Positions 17,216 through 28,150 are shown, counted from the stretch's first letter. The stretch: DNA of 64,000 nucleotides from Cyanobium sp. NS01 (GCF_014280235.1 NZ_CP047940.1:1364001-1428000), one strand, 5' to 3'. The notes: generated from the sequence alone by a model not told the origin. A program made the numbers and translations.

Positions 17216-17971
17216 TCAGCCGGCTCTGAGCACCCCAGGCTCGCTCTGGGTGGGCACGATCGTCAGGGTGTCCACGGCGCTGCAGCAGGCGAAATCGGCG
17301 TCGTGGTCGCCCAGGGCGATCAGTCGCTTGCCATGGCTGGCGGCCCGCAGGCAGGTTTCAGGGTCGCTGTGCCACTGCTGCCAGAGGGCCAGGGCGGCCA
17401 GCATCTCGTCATTGCCCAGGTCCACTCCCCGGTGGGGAGCCACCGCCAGCTCGATGGCGGCTGAGGCCACGGCCCCCGCCGCCAGGCTGTCCTCCAGGGA
17501 GTAGTCGCCCTCCCAGCCGCTGCCCACGATCCACACCCGCTCCACGCCCGCTTCCAGCAGCCGTCGCACCACGGCAGTGCGGTTGGGCAGGCAGGCGGTG
17601 ACCAGCAGGGGCACCGCGCGCACCGCCTGCAGCGAGCGGGTGCCGTTCGTGGTGCTCATGAAGATGCGCTTGCCCCCCACCCGCTCAGCGGTCACCGCCA
17701 GGGGTGAGTTGCCCAGGTCGTAGCCCGCCACCCGCTGGCCGCCCCGCTCCCCGGCCCGCAGGCTCTGCGCTGGGGGCCAGGCGGCGGCGGCCCGGTCCAG
17801 GGCCTCCAGATCGGCGAAGGCCTCGATCGCCTCGGCGCCGTTCTGCAGCGACCAGGCGATGGTGGTGGTGGCCCGCAGCACATCGATCACCACGGCGGCC
17901 TCGGGCCCGCCCTCGGCCGCGGCGACCACGGGTGGCACGCACTCGGATGTGGGGTAGTAGGAGATCTGCAC
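17216..17971 (-). CDS. comB: 2-phosphosulfolactate phosphatase family protein (ComB-like)
   Basis: About 251 residues from a GTG at 17971, chosen because homologues begin near QISYYPTSE; an upstream ATG at 18016 would overlap the ubiD region. Conserved parts include [16 protein letters not shown], the [10 protein letters not shown] motif, and [19 protein letters not shown]. In methanogens ComB makes sulfolactate for coenzyme M. Cyanobacteria lack that pathway, so the physiological substrate here is uncertain. It heads the minus-strand run comB-nit-amiC-murI-sds. Confidence 0.9.
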   Translation of the reverse strand: MQISYYPTSECVPPVVAAAEGGPEAAVVIDVLRATTTIAWSLQNGAEAIEAFADLEALDRAAAAWPPAQSLRAGERGGQRVAGYDLGNSPLAVTAERVGGKRIFMSTTNGTRSLQAVRAVPLLVTACLPNRTAVVRRLLEAGVERVWIVGSGWEGDYSLEDSLAAGAVASAAIELAVAPHRGVDLGNDEMLAALALWQQWHSDPETCLRAASHGKRLIALGDHDADFACCSAVDTLTIVPTQSEPGVLRAG

Positions 17972-18115
17972 GAAGGCGGCAACGCTGGCGGCCTCAGCGT
18001 AGGGAGCGTGCCCCACGAGGCTCAGGCCGCAGCGGCGGGAGTGGCTGCGGCACAGTGCATCAGGCGGCGCGTCCTGGCGTGCCGCGGCTCGATGTCACCG
18101 AATTCCCTCTCCGCG

Positions 18116-19702
18116 ATGACCGCCACCGAGGCTGCCCCCGTCACCCGTCGCCGCAACCGCCGGGATCTGCGCGGTTTCCTGGAGCTGCTGGAGAGCCGCC
18201 AGCAGCTGCGGCGCATCCAGGCCCCGGTGGACCCGGACCTGGAGCTGGCGGCGATCTCCGATCGGGTGCTGAGCTGCGGCGGGCCTGCCCTGCTGTTCGA
18301 GAACGTGCTGGGCTCCTCGATGCCGGTGGCCATCAACCTGCTCGGCACCCAGGAGCGGGTGCTGTGGAGCATGGGCATGGAGCGGCCCGAAGAGCTGGAG
18401 GCCCTGGGCGAGCGCCTGGCCCTGCTGCAGCAACCCAGGCCGCCCAAGGGCCTGCGCGAGGCCACCCGCTTCGGCGGGGTGCTCTGGGACGTGGTGAAGG
18501 CCCGCCCCGACCTCGACCTGCTGCCCCCCTGCCAGCAGCAGGTGTTCCGGGGCGAGGACGTGAACCTCGATGCCATCCCGATGCTGCGCCCCTGGCCGGG
18601 CGATGCCGGCCGGATCATCACCCTGGGCCTGGTGATCACCAAGGACCCCGAGACCGGCACCCCCAACGTGGGCGTCTACCGGCTGCAGCAGCAGTCGATC
18701 AACACCATGACCGTGCACTGGCTGAGCGTGCGCGGCGGTGCCCGCCACCTGCGCAAGGCGGCGGCCCTGGGCAGGAAGCTGGAGATCGCCATCGCCATCG
18801 GCGTGCACCCCCTGTTGGTGATGGCGGCGGCCACACCGATCCCGGTGCAGCTCAGCGAGTGGCTGTTCGCGGGCATCTACGCCGGCGAAGGCGTGCGGCT
18901 GGCCAAATGCAAGACGGTGAACCTCGAAGTGCCCAGCCACAGCGAAGTGGTGCTGGAGGGCACGATCACCCCCGGCGAGGCGTTGGCCGATGGCCCCTTC
19001 GGGGATCACATGGGCTTCTACGGCGGCGAGGAGCCCTCGCCGCTGGTGCGCTTCCAGTGCGTCACCCAGCGCCGCCAGCCGATCTACTTCACCACCTTCA
19101 GCGGCCGTCCCCCCAAGGAGGACGCCATTCTGGCCATCGCCCTGAACCGCATCTACACGCCGATCCTGCGGCAGCAGATCCCGGAGATCGTGGATTTCTT
19201 CCTGCCGATGGAGGGCCTCAGCTACAAGCTGGCTGTGATCGCCATCGACAAGGCCTTCCCCGGCCAGGCGAAGCGGGCGGCGATGGCCTTCTGGACGGCC
19301 CTGCCCCAGTTCACCTACACGAAGTTCGTGGTGGTGGTGGACAAGGCGATCAACATCCGCGATCCCCGCCAGGTGATCTGGGCCATCAGCGCCCTGGTGG
19401 ATCCCCAGCGGGATCTGTTCGTGCTGGGCGACACGCCCTTCGACAGCCTCGACTTCGCCAGCGAGCGGCTGGGCCTGGGCGGCCGCCTGGCCATCGATGC
19501 CACCACCAAGGTGGGCCCGGAGAAGCGCCACCCCTGGGGCGAGCCCCTGCAGCGCCCCGCCGAGCTGGAGGCCCGCCTCGACGGCCGCTGGCAGGAGCTG
19601 GGGCTGGGGGATGTGGGCAGCCAGCAGGCGGACCCCGCCCTGTTCGGCTACACCCTCGAACACGTGCTGGAGCGACTCAGCCAGGCCGGCCTGGGCGGCT
19701 GA
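18116..19702 (+). CDS. ubiD: UbiD-family decarboxylase
   Basis: 528 residues from the ATG at 18116; ATG 18092 is an alternative. UbiD uses prenylated FMN to decarboxylate polyprenyl-4-hydroxybenzoate. In cyanobacteria it is proposed for plastoquinone synthesis, in line with sds nearby. Family features are DLRGFLELLESRQQLRRI at the start, the TPNVGVYRLQQQ cofactor region, the substrate loop LEGTITPGEALADGPFGDHMGFYGG with its catalytic glutamate, and SYKLAVIAIDKAFPGQAKRAA. The stop overlaps the ATG of the Rrf2-like gene in TGATG. Confidence 0.95.
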   Translation: MTATEAAPVTRRRNRRDLRGFLELLESRQQLRRIQAPVDPDLELAAISDRVLSCGGPALLFENVLGSSMPVAINLLGTQERVLWSMGMERPEELEALGERLALLQQPRPPKGLREATRFGGVLWDVVKARPDLDLLPPCQQQVFRGEDVNLDAIPMLRPWPGDAGRIITLGLVITKDPETGTPNVGVYRLQQQSINTMTVHWLSVRGGARHLRKAAALGRKLEIAIAIGVHPLLVMAAATPIPVQLSEWLFAGIYAGEGVRLAKCKTVNLEVPSHSEVVLEGTITPGEALADGPFGDHMGFYGGEEPSPLVRFQCVTQRRQPIYFTTFSGRPPKEDAILAIALNRIYTPILRQQIPEIVDFFLPMEGLSYKLAVIAIDKAFPGQAKRAAMAFWTALPQFTYTKFVVVVDKAINIRDPRQVIWAISALVDPQRDLFVLGDTPFDSLDFASERLGLGGRLAIDATTKVGPEKRHPWGEPLQRPAELEARLDGRWQELGLGDVGSQQADPALFGYTLEHVLERLSQAGLGG

Positions 19703-20133
19703 TGCTGAGCAAGGGCAGCACCGATGCCCTGCGGGCCCTGCTGGAACTGGCTGAGGCCCCGGAGCGCTGGCGCTCCACCAGGGAGCTGGCCGAGGCCCAG
19801 CAGCTGGCCGAGCCGATGCTGGAGCAGCTGCTGCTGAGGCTGCGCCGGGCCGGCCTGCTGCAGGCGCGGCGCGGCCGCCTGGGGGGCTACCGCCTGGCCC
19901 GACCACCCCATCAGATCGGCGTGCAGGAGGTGATCGCCGCCGTGCAGGGACCCTCCAGCGCCCCTGCCGAGAGCGGTGGCTCCGCCGCCGACCAGGTGAC
20001 CCGGGCCCTGGAGGCCCGGCTGCAGCGGGCCGTGACCCGGGCGCTGCTGGAGCTGAGCCTGGAGGAGCTGCTGTTCGATCTGCGCAGTGCCGAGGCCTGC
20101 CGCGACGGCGAGGCCGGTCTGCTGCTGGGCTGA
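19702..20133 (+). CDS. Rrf2-family transcriptional regulator, no cluster cysteines
   Basis: 143 residues from the ATG at 19702. The N-terminal winged helix reads [11 protein letters not shown]...[47 protein letters not shown], which matches the Rrf2/IscR DNA-binding domain. Only one cysteine (SAEACRDG) occurs, so the three-cysteine iron-sulfur ligand set of IscR is absent. It may sense something else or be constitutive. Overlap with ubiD implies coupled translation. Confidence 0.86.
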   Translation: MLSKGSTDALRALLELAEAPERWRSTRELAEAQQLAEPMLEQLLLRLRRAGLLQARRGRLGGYRLARPPHQIGVQEVIAAVQGPSSAPAESGGSAADQVTRALEARLQRAVTRALLELSLEELLFDLRSAEACRDGEAGLLLG

Positions 20134-20147
20134 GCAGGCGCGCTCCA

Positions 20148-20153
20148 TAGGAT
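20148..20153 (+). promoter_or_regulatory. Possible -10 element of aroA
   Basis: TAGGAT in the 43-bp gap between the Rrf2-like gene and aroA, 24 bp before the proposed TTG start. There is no convincing -35 element. Confidence 0.3.
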
Positions 20154-20176
20154 CGCCACAACGCGAAGCCGCCGCC

Positions 20177-21499
20177 TTGGTCCAGCTCTCCAGAAGTACG
20201 CCGCTCCCCCTGCCGGCCGGAGGCCGCCTGCGCGGCAGCGTGCGGGTGCCGGGGGACAAGTCGATCTCGCACCGGGCCCTGCTGTTCGGCGCCATCGCCG
20301 GCGGTGAGACCCGCATCGAGGGCCTGCTGCCGGCCGAAGACCCGCTCAGCACGGCGGCGTGCCTGCGGGCCATGGGTGTGGAGGTGTCACCGATCGCCGC
20401 GGGCCAGCTGGTGCGGGTGCAGGGGGTGGGGCTCGATGGGCTGCAGGAGCCGGGCGAGGTGCTCGAGTGCGGCAACTCCGGCACCACCATGCGGCTGATG
20501 CTGGGCCTGCTGGCCGGCCGGCAGGGGCGCCACTTCGTGCTCAACGGCGATGGCTCCCTGCGGGGCAGGCCAATGCGGCGCGTGGGCGACCCCCTGACCG
20601 CGATGGGGGCCTCGATCCACGGCCGCAGCGGCGGCAACTTCGCGCCCCTGGCCGTGCTGGGCCGCCCGCTCCAGGGCAGCACCCTGCACACCCCGGTGGC
20701 CTCGGCCCAGGTGAAGAGCGCCATCCTGCTGGCGGCGCTCACGGCCAGGGGCGACACCACGGTGATCGAACCGGCCCAGAGCCGCGACCACAGCGAGCGC
20801 ATGCTGCGGGCCTTCGGGGCCGATCTGGAGGTGGGCGGGGAGGCGCGCACCTGCGTCACCGTGCGGCCGGGAGCCAGCCTGACGGGGCAGCACGTGGTGG
20901 TGCCAGGCGACATCAGCTCGGCGGCCTTCTGGCTGGTGGCCGCTGCCGTGATCCCCGGTGCCGAGCTCACGGTGGAGAACGTGGGCCTCAACCCCAGCCG
21001 CACCGGCATCCTGGACGTGCTGGAGCAGATGGGGGCCCGGCTGGAGGTGCTGCAGCGGCGCACTGTGGCCGGGGAACCGGTGGGGGATCTGCGGGTGAGC
21101 CATGGTCCACTGCAGGCCTTTGACATCGGCGGCGACCTGGTGCCGCGGCTGGTGGATGAAATTCCGGTGCTGGCGGTGGCCGCCTGCTGCGCCGAGGGCA
21201 TCAGCCGCATCCGCGATGCCGCCGAGCTGCGGGTGAAGGAGACCGACCGGCTGGCCGTGATGACCCGTCAGCTGGGGGTGATGGGGGCCCGCATCGAGGC
21301 CTTTGACGACGGCCTGGCGATCACGGGCGGTGTGCCGCTGCACGGGGCCGAGCTCGACAGCGAGACCGACCACCGGGTGGCCATGAGCCTGGCGGTGGCC
21401 AGCCGACTCGCCAGCGGCGACAGCCTGCTGCACCGGCCCGAGGCGGCGGCCGTGTCCTACCCCGGCTTCTGGGATGACCTGCAACGCCTCAGCGCTTAG
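20177..21499 (+). CDS. aroA: 3-phosphoshikimate 1-carboxyvinyltransferase (EPSP synthase)
   Basis: 440 residues from a TTG at 20177. It joins shikimate-3-phosphate and PEP in the shikimate pathway. Key segments are [16 protein letters not shown] (substrate lysine and serine), [19 protein letters not shown], the arginine in [27 protein letters not shown], and [11 protein letters not shown] near the C-terminus. The [18 protein letters not shown] form is like the class II enzymes with lower glyphosate sensitivity, but I cannot settle the class. The last 26 bases overlap the following methyltransferase gene. Confidence 0.97.
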   Translation: MVQLSRSTPLPLPAGGRLRGSVRVPGDKSISHRALLFGAIAGGETRIEGLLPAEDPLSTAACLRAMGVEVSPIAAGQLVRVQGVGLDGLQEPGEVLECGNSGTTMRLMLGLLAGRQGRHFVLNGDGSLRGRPMRRVGDPLTAMGASIHGRSGGNFAPLAVLGRPLQGSTLHTPVASAQVKSAILLAALTARGDTTVIEPAQSRDHSERMLRAFGADLEVGGEARTCVTVRPGASLTGQHVVVPGDISSAAFWLVAAAVIPGAELTVENVGLNPSRTGILDVLEQMGARLEVLQRRTVAGEPVGDLRVSHGPLQAFDIGGDLVPRLVDEIPVLAVAACCAEGISRIRDAAELRVKETDRLAVMTRQLGVMGARIEAFDDGLAITGGVPLHGAELDSETDHRVAMSLAVASRLASGDSLLHRPEAAAVSYPGFWDDLQRLSA

Positions 21500-22400
21500 G
21501 CCAGCGGCCGGGGCCGACGGCAGCTTCAGCCTGCACAGCGGTGCGTTCGGTGAGGGCTTCCACAGCCCGGCGGGTGCCCGCTGGGAGGCGGACCACACCT
21601 ACCTGGGGCCGGCCGAGCTGCAGCGCTACGCGGCCGGCGCCGAGCTGCGGGTGCTCGATGTGGGGGTGGGGCTGGGCTACAACAGCGCCGTTCTGCTGGA
21701 AGCCGCGGCGGAGCGGGGCCTGACGCTGCGCTGGTGGGGACTGGAGCAGGACCTGCGGCCGCTGCAGCTGGCCCTGGCCGATCCAGGCTTCTGTGCCCAG
21801 TGGCGGCCCTCCACCCTCCAGCAGCTGGGCCAGGTGTTGCGGGGTGAGGCCGGCTGGTCCGGGCGGATCCTCTGGGGCGATGCCCGCCAGCAGCTGGCGG
21901 GCCTGGAGCCCTGGCTGCGGGGCCGCTGTGATCTGGTGCTGCTCGACCCCTTCTCTCCCCGGCACTGCCCCCAGCTCTGGAGCCAGGACTTCCTGGGAAG
22001 GCTGGCCCGCCTGCTGGCCCCAGGCGGCAGGCTGCTCACCTACTGCTCAGCGGCAGCCGTGAGGGGCAGTCTGCGGGACGCCGGCCTTGAGCTCGCTGCA
22101 CTCCAGGCCCCCGCAGGGACTCCAGGCCTGCGGCCCCGCTGGAGTGGGGGCACGGCGGCAAGCCCCCGGCCCCTGGCCCCGAGCACCCTGCTTCGCCCCC
22201 TCAGCGCCATGGAGGAGGAGCACCTGCTCACCAGGGCAGGTGAGCCCTACCGCGACCCCTCCGCTCGGGCCGGCGCCACGGAGATCCAGGCCAGCAGGCT
22301 GCAGATGCAGGCCCAGGCCGGCCGCAGCAGCACGGGGGCCTGGCGCCGCCGCTGGGTCCTGGACCATCCCCGCCGCAACGGCGTGGTTGGGCCCACGTAG
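21474..22400 (+). CDS. MnmC/MnmD-like SAM-dependent methyltransferase
   Basis: 308 residues from the ATG at 21474, overlapping aroA. The Rossmann SAM motif is [19 protein letters not shown] near residue 61. The later [32 protein letters not shown] corresponds to the DxFxPxxNPxLW motif of the MnmC methyltransferase half, which completes mnm5U at tRNA position 34. The FAD-dependent oxidase half of MnmC is missing, as in stand-alone MnmD. The C-terminal 90 residues are low complexity and variable. Confidence 0.85.
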   Translation: MTCNASALRPAAGADGSFSLHSGAFGEGFHSPAGARWEADHTYLGPAELQRYAAGAELRVLDVGVGLGYNSAVLLEAAAERGLTLRWWGLEQDLRPLQLALADPGFCAQWRPSTLQQLGQVLRGEAGWSGRILWGDARQQLAGLEPWLRGRCDLVLLDPFSPRHCPQLWSQDFLGRLARLLAPGGRLLTYCSAAAVRGSLRDAGLELAALQAPAGTPGLRPRWSGGTAASPRPLAPSTLLRPLSAMEEEHLLTRAGEPYRDPSARAGATEIQASRLQMQAQAGRSSTGAWRRRWVLDHPRRNGVVGPT

Positions 22401-22420
22401 ATTCCCGCCAGCCGTTGCTT

Positions 22421-23779
22421 ATGCCCATGCTCGCCGTTGCCGTGCTGGCCGCTGGGAAGGGCACACGGATGAAGAGCGAGCTGCCCAAGGTGCTGCAGCC
22501 GCTGGCCGGGGCCACGCTGGTGGAGCGGGTGCTGGGCAGCTGCCGGCACCTGGCCCCCGACAGGCAGCTGTTGATCGTGGGTCACCAGGCCGAACGGGTG
22601 GAGGCCTCGCTGGCGGCGCTGGAAGGCCTCGAGTTCGTGTTGCAGCAGCCCCAGAACGGCACCGGCCATGCGGTGCAGCAACTGCTGGAGCCCCTGCAGG
22701 GGTTCAGCGGCGACCTGCTGGTGCTGAACGGGGATGTGCCCCTGCTGCGGCCGGAGACTCTGGAGGCGCTGCTGGAGCAGCACCGCAGCAGGGGCGCCGG
22801 CGTGACCCTGCTCACGGCCCGGCTGGACGACCCCAGTGGCTACGGCCGGGTGATGGCCGATGCCTCCGGGCGGGTGAGCGCCATCGTCGAGCATCGCGAC
22901 TGCAGCCCCGAGCAGCGCCTCAATCCCCTGATCAACGCCGGCATCTACTGCTTCAACTGGGCCCAGCTGGCGGCGGTGCTGCCCAGGCTCAGCAGCGACA
23001 ACGACCAGGGCGAGCTCTACCTCACCGACACCGTGGCGATGCTGGAGTCGGCCACGCACCTGGAGGTGGCCGACGCGGCCGAGATCAACGGCATCAACGA
23101 CCGGATCCAGCTGGCCCAGTGCGAGGCGGTGCTGCAGGAGCGGCTGCGGCGCCACTGGATGGCGGAGGGGGTGAGCTTCGTGGATCCTTCCAGCTGCACC
23201 CTCAGCGAGGGCAGCCGCTTCGGGCGGGATGTGGTGGTGGAGCCCCAGTGCCATTTCCGCGGCCACACCGAAGTTGGCTCGGGCTGCCGGATCGGCCCAG
23301 GCTGCCTGCTGGAGAACGCCCGCCTCGGGGCTGGGGTGGAGGTGCTCTACAGCGTGGTGCGCGACGCGGTGGTGGGGGCCGGCTGCTCGATCGGCCCCTA
23401 CGCCCAGGTGCGGCCGGGCTCGAACCTCGGGGAGCGCTGCCACCTGGGCAACTTCGTGGAGGTCAAGAACAGCAGCCTGGCCAGCCACGTGAAGGTGAAC
23501 CACCTCAGCTACATCGGCGACGCCGACCTGGGTGCCGGGGTGAATGTGGGGGCCGGCACGATCACCGCCAACTACGACGGCGTGCGCAAGCACCGCACCG
23601 TGATCGGCGCGGGCAGCAAGACCGGCGCCAACTCGGTGCTGGTGGCGCCGATCCAGCTGGGCGAGAACGTGACCGTGGGCGCCGGCTCCACCCTCACCCG
23701 CAACGTGCCCTCCGGCGCCCTGGCGCTGGGTCGCGCCCGCCAGCTGGTGAAGGAGAACTGGGCTGGCCCCCAGGGCTGA
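22421..23779 (+). CDS. glmU: Bifunctional GlmU (GlcNAc-1-P uridyltransferase / GlcN-1-P acetyltransferase)
   Basis: 452 residues from the ATG at 22421; ATG 22427 would also fit. It makes UDP-GlcNAc for peptidoglycan and surface glycans. The N-terminal pyrophosphorylase has [32 protein letters not shown] and LNGDVPLL. The C-terminal left-handed beta-helix hexapeptide repeats run from about residue 250 and include [25 protein letters not shown] and [19 protein letters not shown], the acetyltransferase active site. It converges on murF with a 25-bp gap. Confidence 0.97.
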   Translation: MPMLAVAVLAAGKGTRMKSELPKVLQPLAGATLVERVLGSCRHLAPDRQLLIVGHQAERVEASLAALEGLEFVLQQPQNGTGHAVQQLLEPLQGFSGDLLVLNGDVPLLRPETLEALLEQHRSRGAGVTLLTARLDDPSGYGRVMADASGRVSAIVEHRDCSPEQRLNPLINAGIYCFNWAQLAAVLPRLSSDNDQGELYLTDTVAMLESATHLEVADAAEINGINDRIQLAQCEAVLQERLRRHWMAEGVSFVDPSSCTLSEGSRFGRDVVVEPQCHFRGHTEVGSGCRIGPGCLLENARLGAGVEVLYSVVRDAVVGAGCSIGPYAQVRPGSNLGERCHLGNFVEVKNSSLASHVKVNHLSYIGDADLGAGVNVGAGTITANYDGVRKHRTVIGAGSKTGANSVLVAPIQLGENVTVGAGSTLTRNVPSGALALGRARQLVKENWAGPQG

Positions 23780-23804
23780 ACACGAAGGCTCAGGCGGCGA
23801 AGGC

Positions 23805-25229
23805 TCAGCTGCTCTCCGGCTCCAGCAGCAGGGGGAACGCCCGCTCCAGGGCCACCCCGCGGCTGGCCTTGAACAGCACGGTGTCGCCAGGAGCCAGCCA
23901 GCCGCGCAATTCGGCGGCCGCCGCCTCCGGGCTGCTCACCCTGGCCAGCCGGCCCAGGCCATGGGCCGCCGCCTCCATCGCAGCCCCCTCCTGGCCGCCA
24001 TCCACAATCAGCAGACCCTCCAACCCCAGGTCCAACGCCCGCTGGGCCACCTGGCGGTGCAGGCTGAGGCTCTGCTCGCCGAGCTCCAGCATGGTGCCCA
24101 GCACCGCGAAGCGGCGACCGCTGCTGTGGCGGGCGAGCAGCTCCAGGGAGGCCAGCACGGCCTCGGGCGAGGCGTTGTAGGTCTCATCGAGAAGCACCAC
24201 GCCGCCCCGTTCCAGGCGCCGGCTGCGGCCACCAGGCAGGTCCACCTCCAGGTGGCCTAGGCGATCAGGGCCCACCCCCTGCTCGCGGGCCACGGCCAGG
24301 GCCAGCATCAGGTTGCGGGCATGGTGGCGGCCCTCGAGGGGCAGCCTCAGCCGATGGCCATCGAGCCACAGCAGGCCCTCCGCTTCATCCAGCTCGCCCA
24401 CCCAGTCGGCCTTGGCCTCGAAACCCTCTCCGGCCAGGGCGACGCGCACCACCCGCCCCGCCCAGCTGCTGGCCAGGGCCGCATCCAGCAGAGGGTCACC
24501 GGCCGGAATCACCATCAGGCCGCCCGGGCGCAGGCCAGAGGCGATCTCACACTTGGCCTGGCCGATCGCTTCGCGGCTTCCCAACCGGCCGATGTGGGCC
24601 GTGCCGATGTTGGTGATCACCGCCACATCGGGCTCGGCGCAGCGGCTGAGCCGATCGATCTCCCCCAGCCCGCGCATGCCCATCTCCACCACCACCGCCC
24701 GGTGCTCGGAGGTGGCCTGCAGCAGGGTGAGCGGAACGCCGATGTCGTTGTTGTTGTTGCCGCTGGCGGCCAGCACCGGACCCAGGCGGGCGAGCGCCGC
24801 CCGGATCAGCTCGCGGGTGCCGGTCTTGCCGGCGGAGCCGGTCACGGCCACCACCGGGGCCTTCAGCTGCCGGCGCCAGTGCCGCGCCAGCTGCTGGTAG
24901 GCCGCCAGGCTGTCGGGCACCACCCAGAGCTGGCAGCTGCGCTCGGCGGCGGCCTGCTCCAGGGCAGCGAGGGCTTCAGAAGTGAGGCGGTCGCGTTGCA
25001 CCACGACAGCCCGGCTGCCGGCCTCGATGGCCTGCTGAACGAAGGCATGGCCATCGTGGCGCTCGCCCACCAGGGCCAGGAACAGGCCACCGGGCTCGAG
25101 CCGGCGGCTGTCAGTGCTCACGGCACTGAGGACCGTTTCGGAATCCAGCCGGCTGCCCGGATGGCCAGCCCCTGCCCCACCCGGAGGTTCAGCCCAGATC
25201 GCATCCAGCTCGGCGAGGCGCAGGGCCAT
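23805..25229 (-). CDS. murF: UDP-N-acetylmuramoyl-tripeptide--D-alanyl-D-alanine ligase
   Basis: 474 residues from the ATG at 25229. It adds D-Ala-D-Ala in cytoplasmic peptidoglycan precursor synthesis. The N-terminal substrate domain contains DSRRLEPGGLFLALVGERHDGHAF. The Mur ligase P-loop is VTGSAGKTGTRELI, followed by GNNNNDIGVPLTLL, VVEMGMRGLGEI and NIGTAHIGRLGS. The C-terminal domain has LLDETYNASPEA. The gene closes the minus-strand run that starts at menD and has the expected length. Confidence 0.97.
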   Translation of the reverse strand: MALRLAELDAIWAEPPGGAGAGHPGSRLDSETVLSAVSTDSRRLEPGGLFLALVGERHDGHAFVQQAIEAGSRAVVVQRDRLTSEALAALEQAAAERSCQLWVVPDSLAAYQQLARHWRRQLKAPVVAVTGSAGKTGTRELIRAALARLGPVLAASGNNNNDIGVPLTLLQATSEHRAVVVEMGMRGLGEIDRLSRCAEPDVAVITNIGTAHIGRLGSREAIGQAKCEIASGLRPGGLMVIPAGDPLLDAALASSWAGRVVRVALAGEGFEAKADWVGELDEAEGLLWLDGHRLRLPLEGRHHARNLMLALAVAREQGVGPDRLGHLEVDLPGGRSRRLERGGVVLLDETYNASPEAVLASLELLARHSSGRRFAVLGTMLELGEQSLSLHRQVAQRALDLGLEGLLIVDGGQEGAAMEAAAHGLGRLARVSSPEAAAAELRGWLAPGDTVLFKASRGVALERAFPLLLEPESS

Positions 25230-25237
25230 GGTGCAGC

Positions 25238-26038
25238 TCAGGGCGCAGAAAGCAGGATCATGCCTGAACCCACCCGGGCCGATCGGGCCAGCAGCCGGCC
25301 CTCCGGATCCCGCAGCTCCAGGGCGTCGTAGTCCAGCTGCCGGCTCAGCAGCAGCCAGCGATCGGCCAGCTGCTGCTGCTCTGCGGCCGCCAGCTCCGGC
25401 CAAGCCGGCCCGAGCAGAAGCTGCAGCAGGGGCAGACGGGCGGCCACGGCCGGCTCCAGTTTGAGCACGAGATCCTCCCGCCCCGGGATCGCCGCCTGAA
25501 AGGCCTCCAGCAGAGGATCCTCCACGGCAAGGGGGGCGCTTTCGGGCGCTTCAGGCTCAGGGGACTGGCTGAGGCCGCCCGGAGGCGGCACGGAAGGCGC
25601 TGGCGACGTAGAGGAGGGGAGGGATGGGGGCAGCGGCTCGGGCTGCGGGGAACCGTCCGGGGACGCAGCCCCATCCCCAGCAGTGTCCAGGCCCTCCACC
25701 ACGACGGTGGGCTCGGCCGGGGCGATCGCGGCGGGTCGCGACCAGGGCAGCGCCGGCATCAGGAGAGCAGCCAGGGCCAGCAGGCTGCCCAGGGCCGCCG
25801 CCAGCACCAGGGGCCAGAACCAGGCCGCCCAGGAGGCGGGCCAGAAGCCCGGGCGCGGCAGCTGACCCTCCCGATTGAGCCTCGCCAGCTCCTGCAACCG
25901 CAGGCGCGTGCTGGCCGCCACAGCCCGCAGATCGCGGCGCAGCAACCGCCACGGGTCGAGATAGGGAGCCGGCAGGGCCGACGCGGCATCAACGCGGCCG
26001 GGGCCGTCGCCCTCAGGACTGGACCCGGCCACAGGCAC
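25238..26038 (-). CDS. Membrane-anchored proline-rich protein, unknown function
   Basis: 266 residues from a GTG at 26038. After a cytoplasmic N-terminus (DPWRLLRRDLRAVAASTRLRLQEL) comes one transmembrane helix (WFWPLVLAAALGSLLALAALLM, about 70-95). A long Pro/Ser/Glu linker (105-175) follows, then a folded C-terminal part with helices LLEAFQAAIPGREDLVLKLEP and LAAAEQQQLADRWLLLSRQL and a terminal strand. This topology suggests an inner-membrane protein with a periplasmic domain. It lies between glgA and murF, 8 bp from the latter. Involvement in the envelope is inference only. Confidence 0.75.
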   Translation of the reverse strand: MPVAGSSPEGDGPGRVDAASALPAPYLDPWRLLRRDLRAVAASTRLRLQELARLNREGQLPRPGFWPASWAAWFWPLVLAAALGSLLALAALLMPALPWSRPAAIAPAEPTVVVEGLDTAGDGAASPDGSPQPEPLPPSLPSSTSPAPSVPPPGGLSQSPEPEAPESAPLAVEDPLLEAFQAAIPGREDLVLKLEPAVAARLPLLQLLLGPAWPELAAAEQQQLADRWLLLSRQLDYDALELRDPEGRLLARSARVGSGMILLSAP

Positions 26039-26063
26039 TGCCCCCAGCAGATGCGGATCTCAC

Positions 26064-27536
26064 TCAGCGGCGGCGCAGCAGGGCCGCCAGCCCCTTGCGG
26101 CTGGGGTCGGCATCCTGACCCTGGGAGAAGCGCTCCACCTCGGCGGCCTCGGGCGTGGGCTCCTTGATGCCACACACGTCCCGGTACATGGCCTCGTAGG
26201 CGAGGGCTGAGCTGGCCCAGCTGAGGTCCATGCCCATGCCGCGGCGCTGCAGCTGCTGCCAGCTGTCCTGGTGCCGGTAGGCCTCCCAGGAGCGCACGAT
26301 CGCGGTGTAGAAGTCGATCGGCTCGAAGCGGTCGAAGCCATAGCCCGTGCCCGTGCCGGCCAGGGGGTCGTTGGGGGGCACGGTGTCCACCAGACCCCCC
26401 ACCATCCTCACCACGGGCACCGAGCCGTAGCGCATCGCCAGCATCTGGCTGATGCCGCAGGGTTCAAAGCGGCTGGGCATCAGGAAGGCATCAGTGCCGG
26501 CATAGATCAACCGCGCCAGGGCGTCGTCGTAGGTGAGGAACACCGAGAAGCGGCCGGGATGGCGGGCCGCCATCTGCCACAGGCCCGATTCGATGTTGCG
26601 ATCCCCCGTGCCCAGCACCACGATCTGGCTGTCGGTGTAGGCGAGCACCCGATCAGCCACCTGCAGCAGCAGATCCACCCCCTTCTGGTCCACCAGCCGG
26701 CTCACCACTCCCATCAGGTAGGAGCGCGGACTCGGCGTCAGGCCGAAGTGTTTCTGCAGGGCCTGTTTGTTCTCGGCCCGGGGGGTCAGGTCGGCGGCAC
26801 TGAAGCGGGCCGGCAGGGTGGGATCGGTGGCGGGGTTCCAGTCCTCGGTGTCGATGCCGTTGAGGATGCCGCGCAGCTTGCCGCTGATGAAATTGAGCAG
26901 GCCGTCCAAGGCCTCGCCGTACTGCGGCGTGCGGATCTCCTTGGCGTAGGTGGGGGACACCGCATTGACGCGGTCGGCATAGAGCAGCGCCGCCGCCATC
27001 GTGTGGTCCCCCTGCATGTACCAGGGGCACCAGGTCATGCCGTCCAGCTTCCAGCGCCAGGGGCCCTGATAGCGGAGGTTGTGGATGGTGAACACCGTGC
27101 TGACTTCCGGGTCCTGATGCATCCACACCGGCAGCATGCCGGTGTGCCAGTCGTGGCAGTGCAGCACCTGGGGCTTCCAGTGGTGCCAGCAGAATTCGGC
27201 TGTGGCACTGGCGAAAAAGGTGAAGCGCCAGTCCTCATCGTCGCCGCCGTAGATGCGCTCGGCATCGAACACCGGGTGGCCCACCAGATAGAGCGGCAGA
27301 CCGTTGCTGGGATGGTGCGCCTCGAACACCGCGAAGTCGTTGCCCATGGTGTGACCGCGCCACACCGGTTCAGCGGCAATCTGCAGGCGCGACCACAGGC
27401 GGCCATAGCCCGGGAGGATGATCCGCACGTCGTGGCCGAGGGCGGCCAGGGCCGGCGGCAGCGAACCCACCACATCCCCCATGCCCCCCACCTTGACCAG
27501 CGGGGCGCATTCAGCAGCTGCAAACAGAACCCGCAT
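26064..27536 (-). CDS. glgA: Glycogen synthase (ADP-glucose type)
   Basis: 490 residues from the ATG at 27536. It elongates glycogen from ADP-glucose. The GT5 N-terminus has [16 protein letters not shown] for ADP-glucose binding. [26 protein letters not shown] and the C-terminal [24 protein letters not shown] with the catalytic glutamate follow. Length is typical. An ACTTTA at 27561-27566, TAAAGT on the minus strand, could be a -10 element 25 bp upstream, but the gene may also be cotranscribed with ldt, which ends 42 bp away. Confidence 0.97.
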   Translation of the reverse strand: MRVLFAAAECAPLVKVGGMGDVVGSLPPALAALGHDVRIILPGYGRLWSRLQIAAEPVWRGHTMGNDFAVFEAHHPSNGLPLYLVGHPVFDAERIYGGDDEDWRFTFFASATAEFCWHHWKPQVLHCHDWHTGMLPVWMHQDPEVSTVFTIHNLRYQGPWRWKLDGMTWCPWYMQGDHTMAAALLYADRVNAVSPTYAKEIRTPQYGEALDGLLNFISGKLRGILNGIDTEDWNPATDPTLPARFSAADLTPRAENKQALQKHFGLTPSPRSYLMGVVSRLVDQKGVDLLLQVADRVLAYTDSQIVVLGTGDRNIESGLWQMAARHPGRFSVFLTYDDALARLIYAGTDAFLMPSRFEPCGISQMLAMRYGSVPVVRMVGGLVDTVPPNDPLAGTGTGYGFDRFEPIDFYTAIVRSWEAYRHQDSWQQLQRRGMGMDLSWASSALAYEAMYRDVCGIKEPTPEAAEVERFSQGQDADPSRKGLAALLRRR

Positions 27537-27578
27537 GCAGATCGGCCCAGGGAGGGCGCAACTTTAGGGGGGGTCCCG

Positions 27579-28150
27579 TCAGGGCAGCACGGTGACGGGG
27601 GTGCCCAGGCTGACCAGCTCGTAGAGCTCCCTGGCATGCTCATCGAGCAGCCGCACACAGCCGTGGGAGACGGCCTGGCCGACACTGTCGCGGTTGGGGG
27701 TGCCGTGGAAGCCGGAGCTCACGCAGCCCTCCACCACCAGGTACTCGCGGCCATTGAAGCCGCTGCGGCCCAGGCAGTCGCGGTGAAAGCCGATCCAACG
27801 GCTGCCCAGGGGATTGGCAGGTCCAGGCGGCACCCGCTGGCCTGTGGCGGGATGCTCCCAGATCGGATCCTTCACCAGCTCGATCACCTCAAAGCGGCCC
27901 ACCGGCGTCTCCCAGCCGGGGCGGCCCACCGCCACGGGAAAGCGGCGCACTTCCCGACCACCGGCCATCACCCGCACATGGCGCCGGCGCCGATCGAGCA
28001 CCAGCTCCCGTTGCGGCCTGGAGTCCTCAGATACCGCCTGGGCGGCCTGCTGAGCGGCCATGCCCCCTGCCGGCTGCAGGGAGGCCAGCAGAGCGCCGGC
28101 AAGGGCAGACAGGGCCAGACGGCGCAAGGGCCTGGGCAGGCGACATGAAC

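Noticed and set aside
18095-20272. A 725-codon minus-strand frame opposite ubiD
   Set aside because: Antisense shadow of ubiD and the Rrf2-like gene with no motif of its own.
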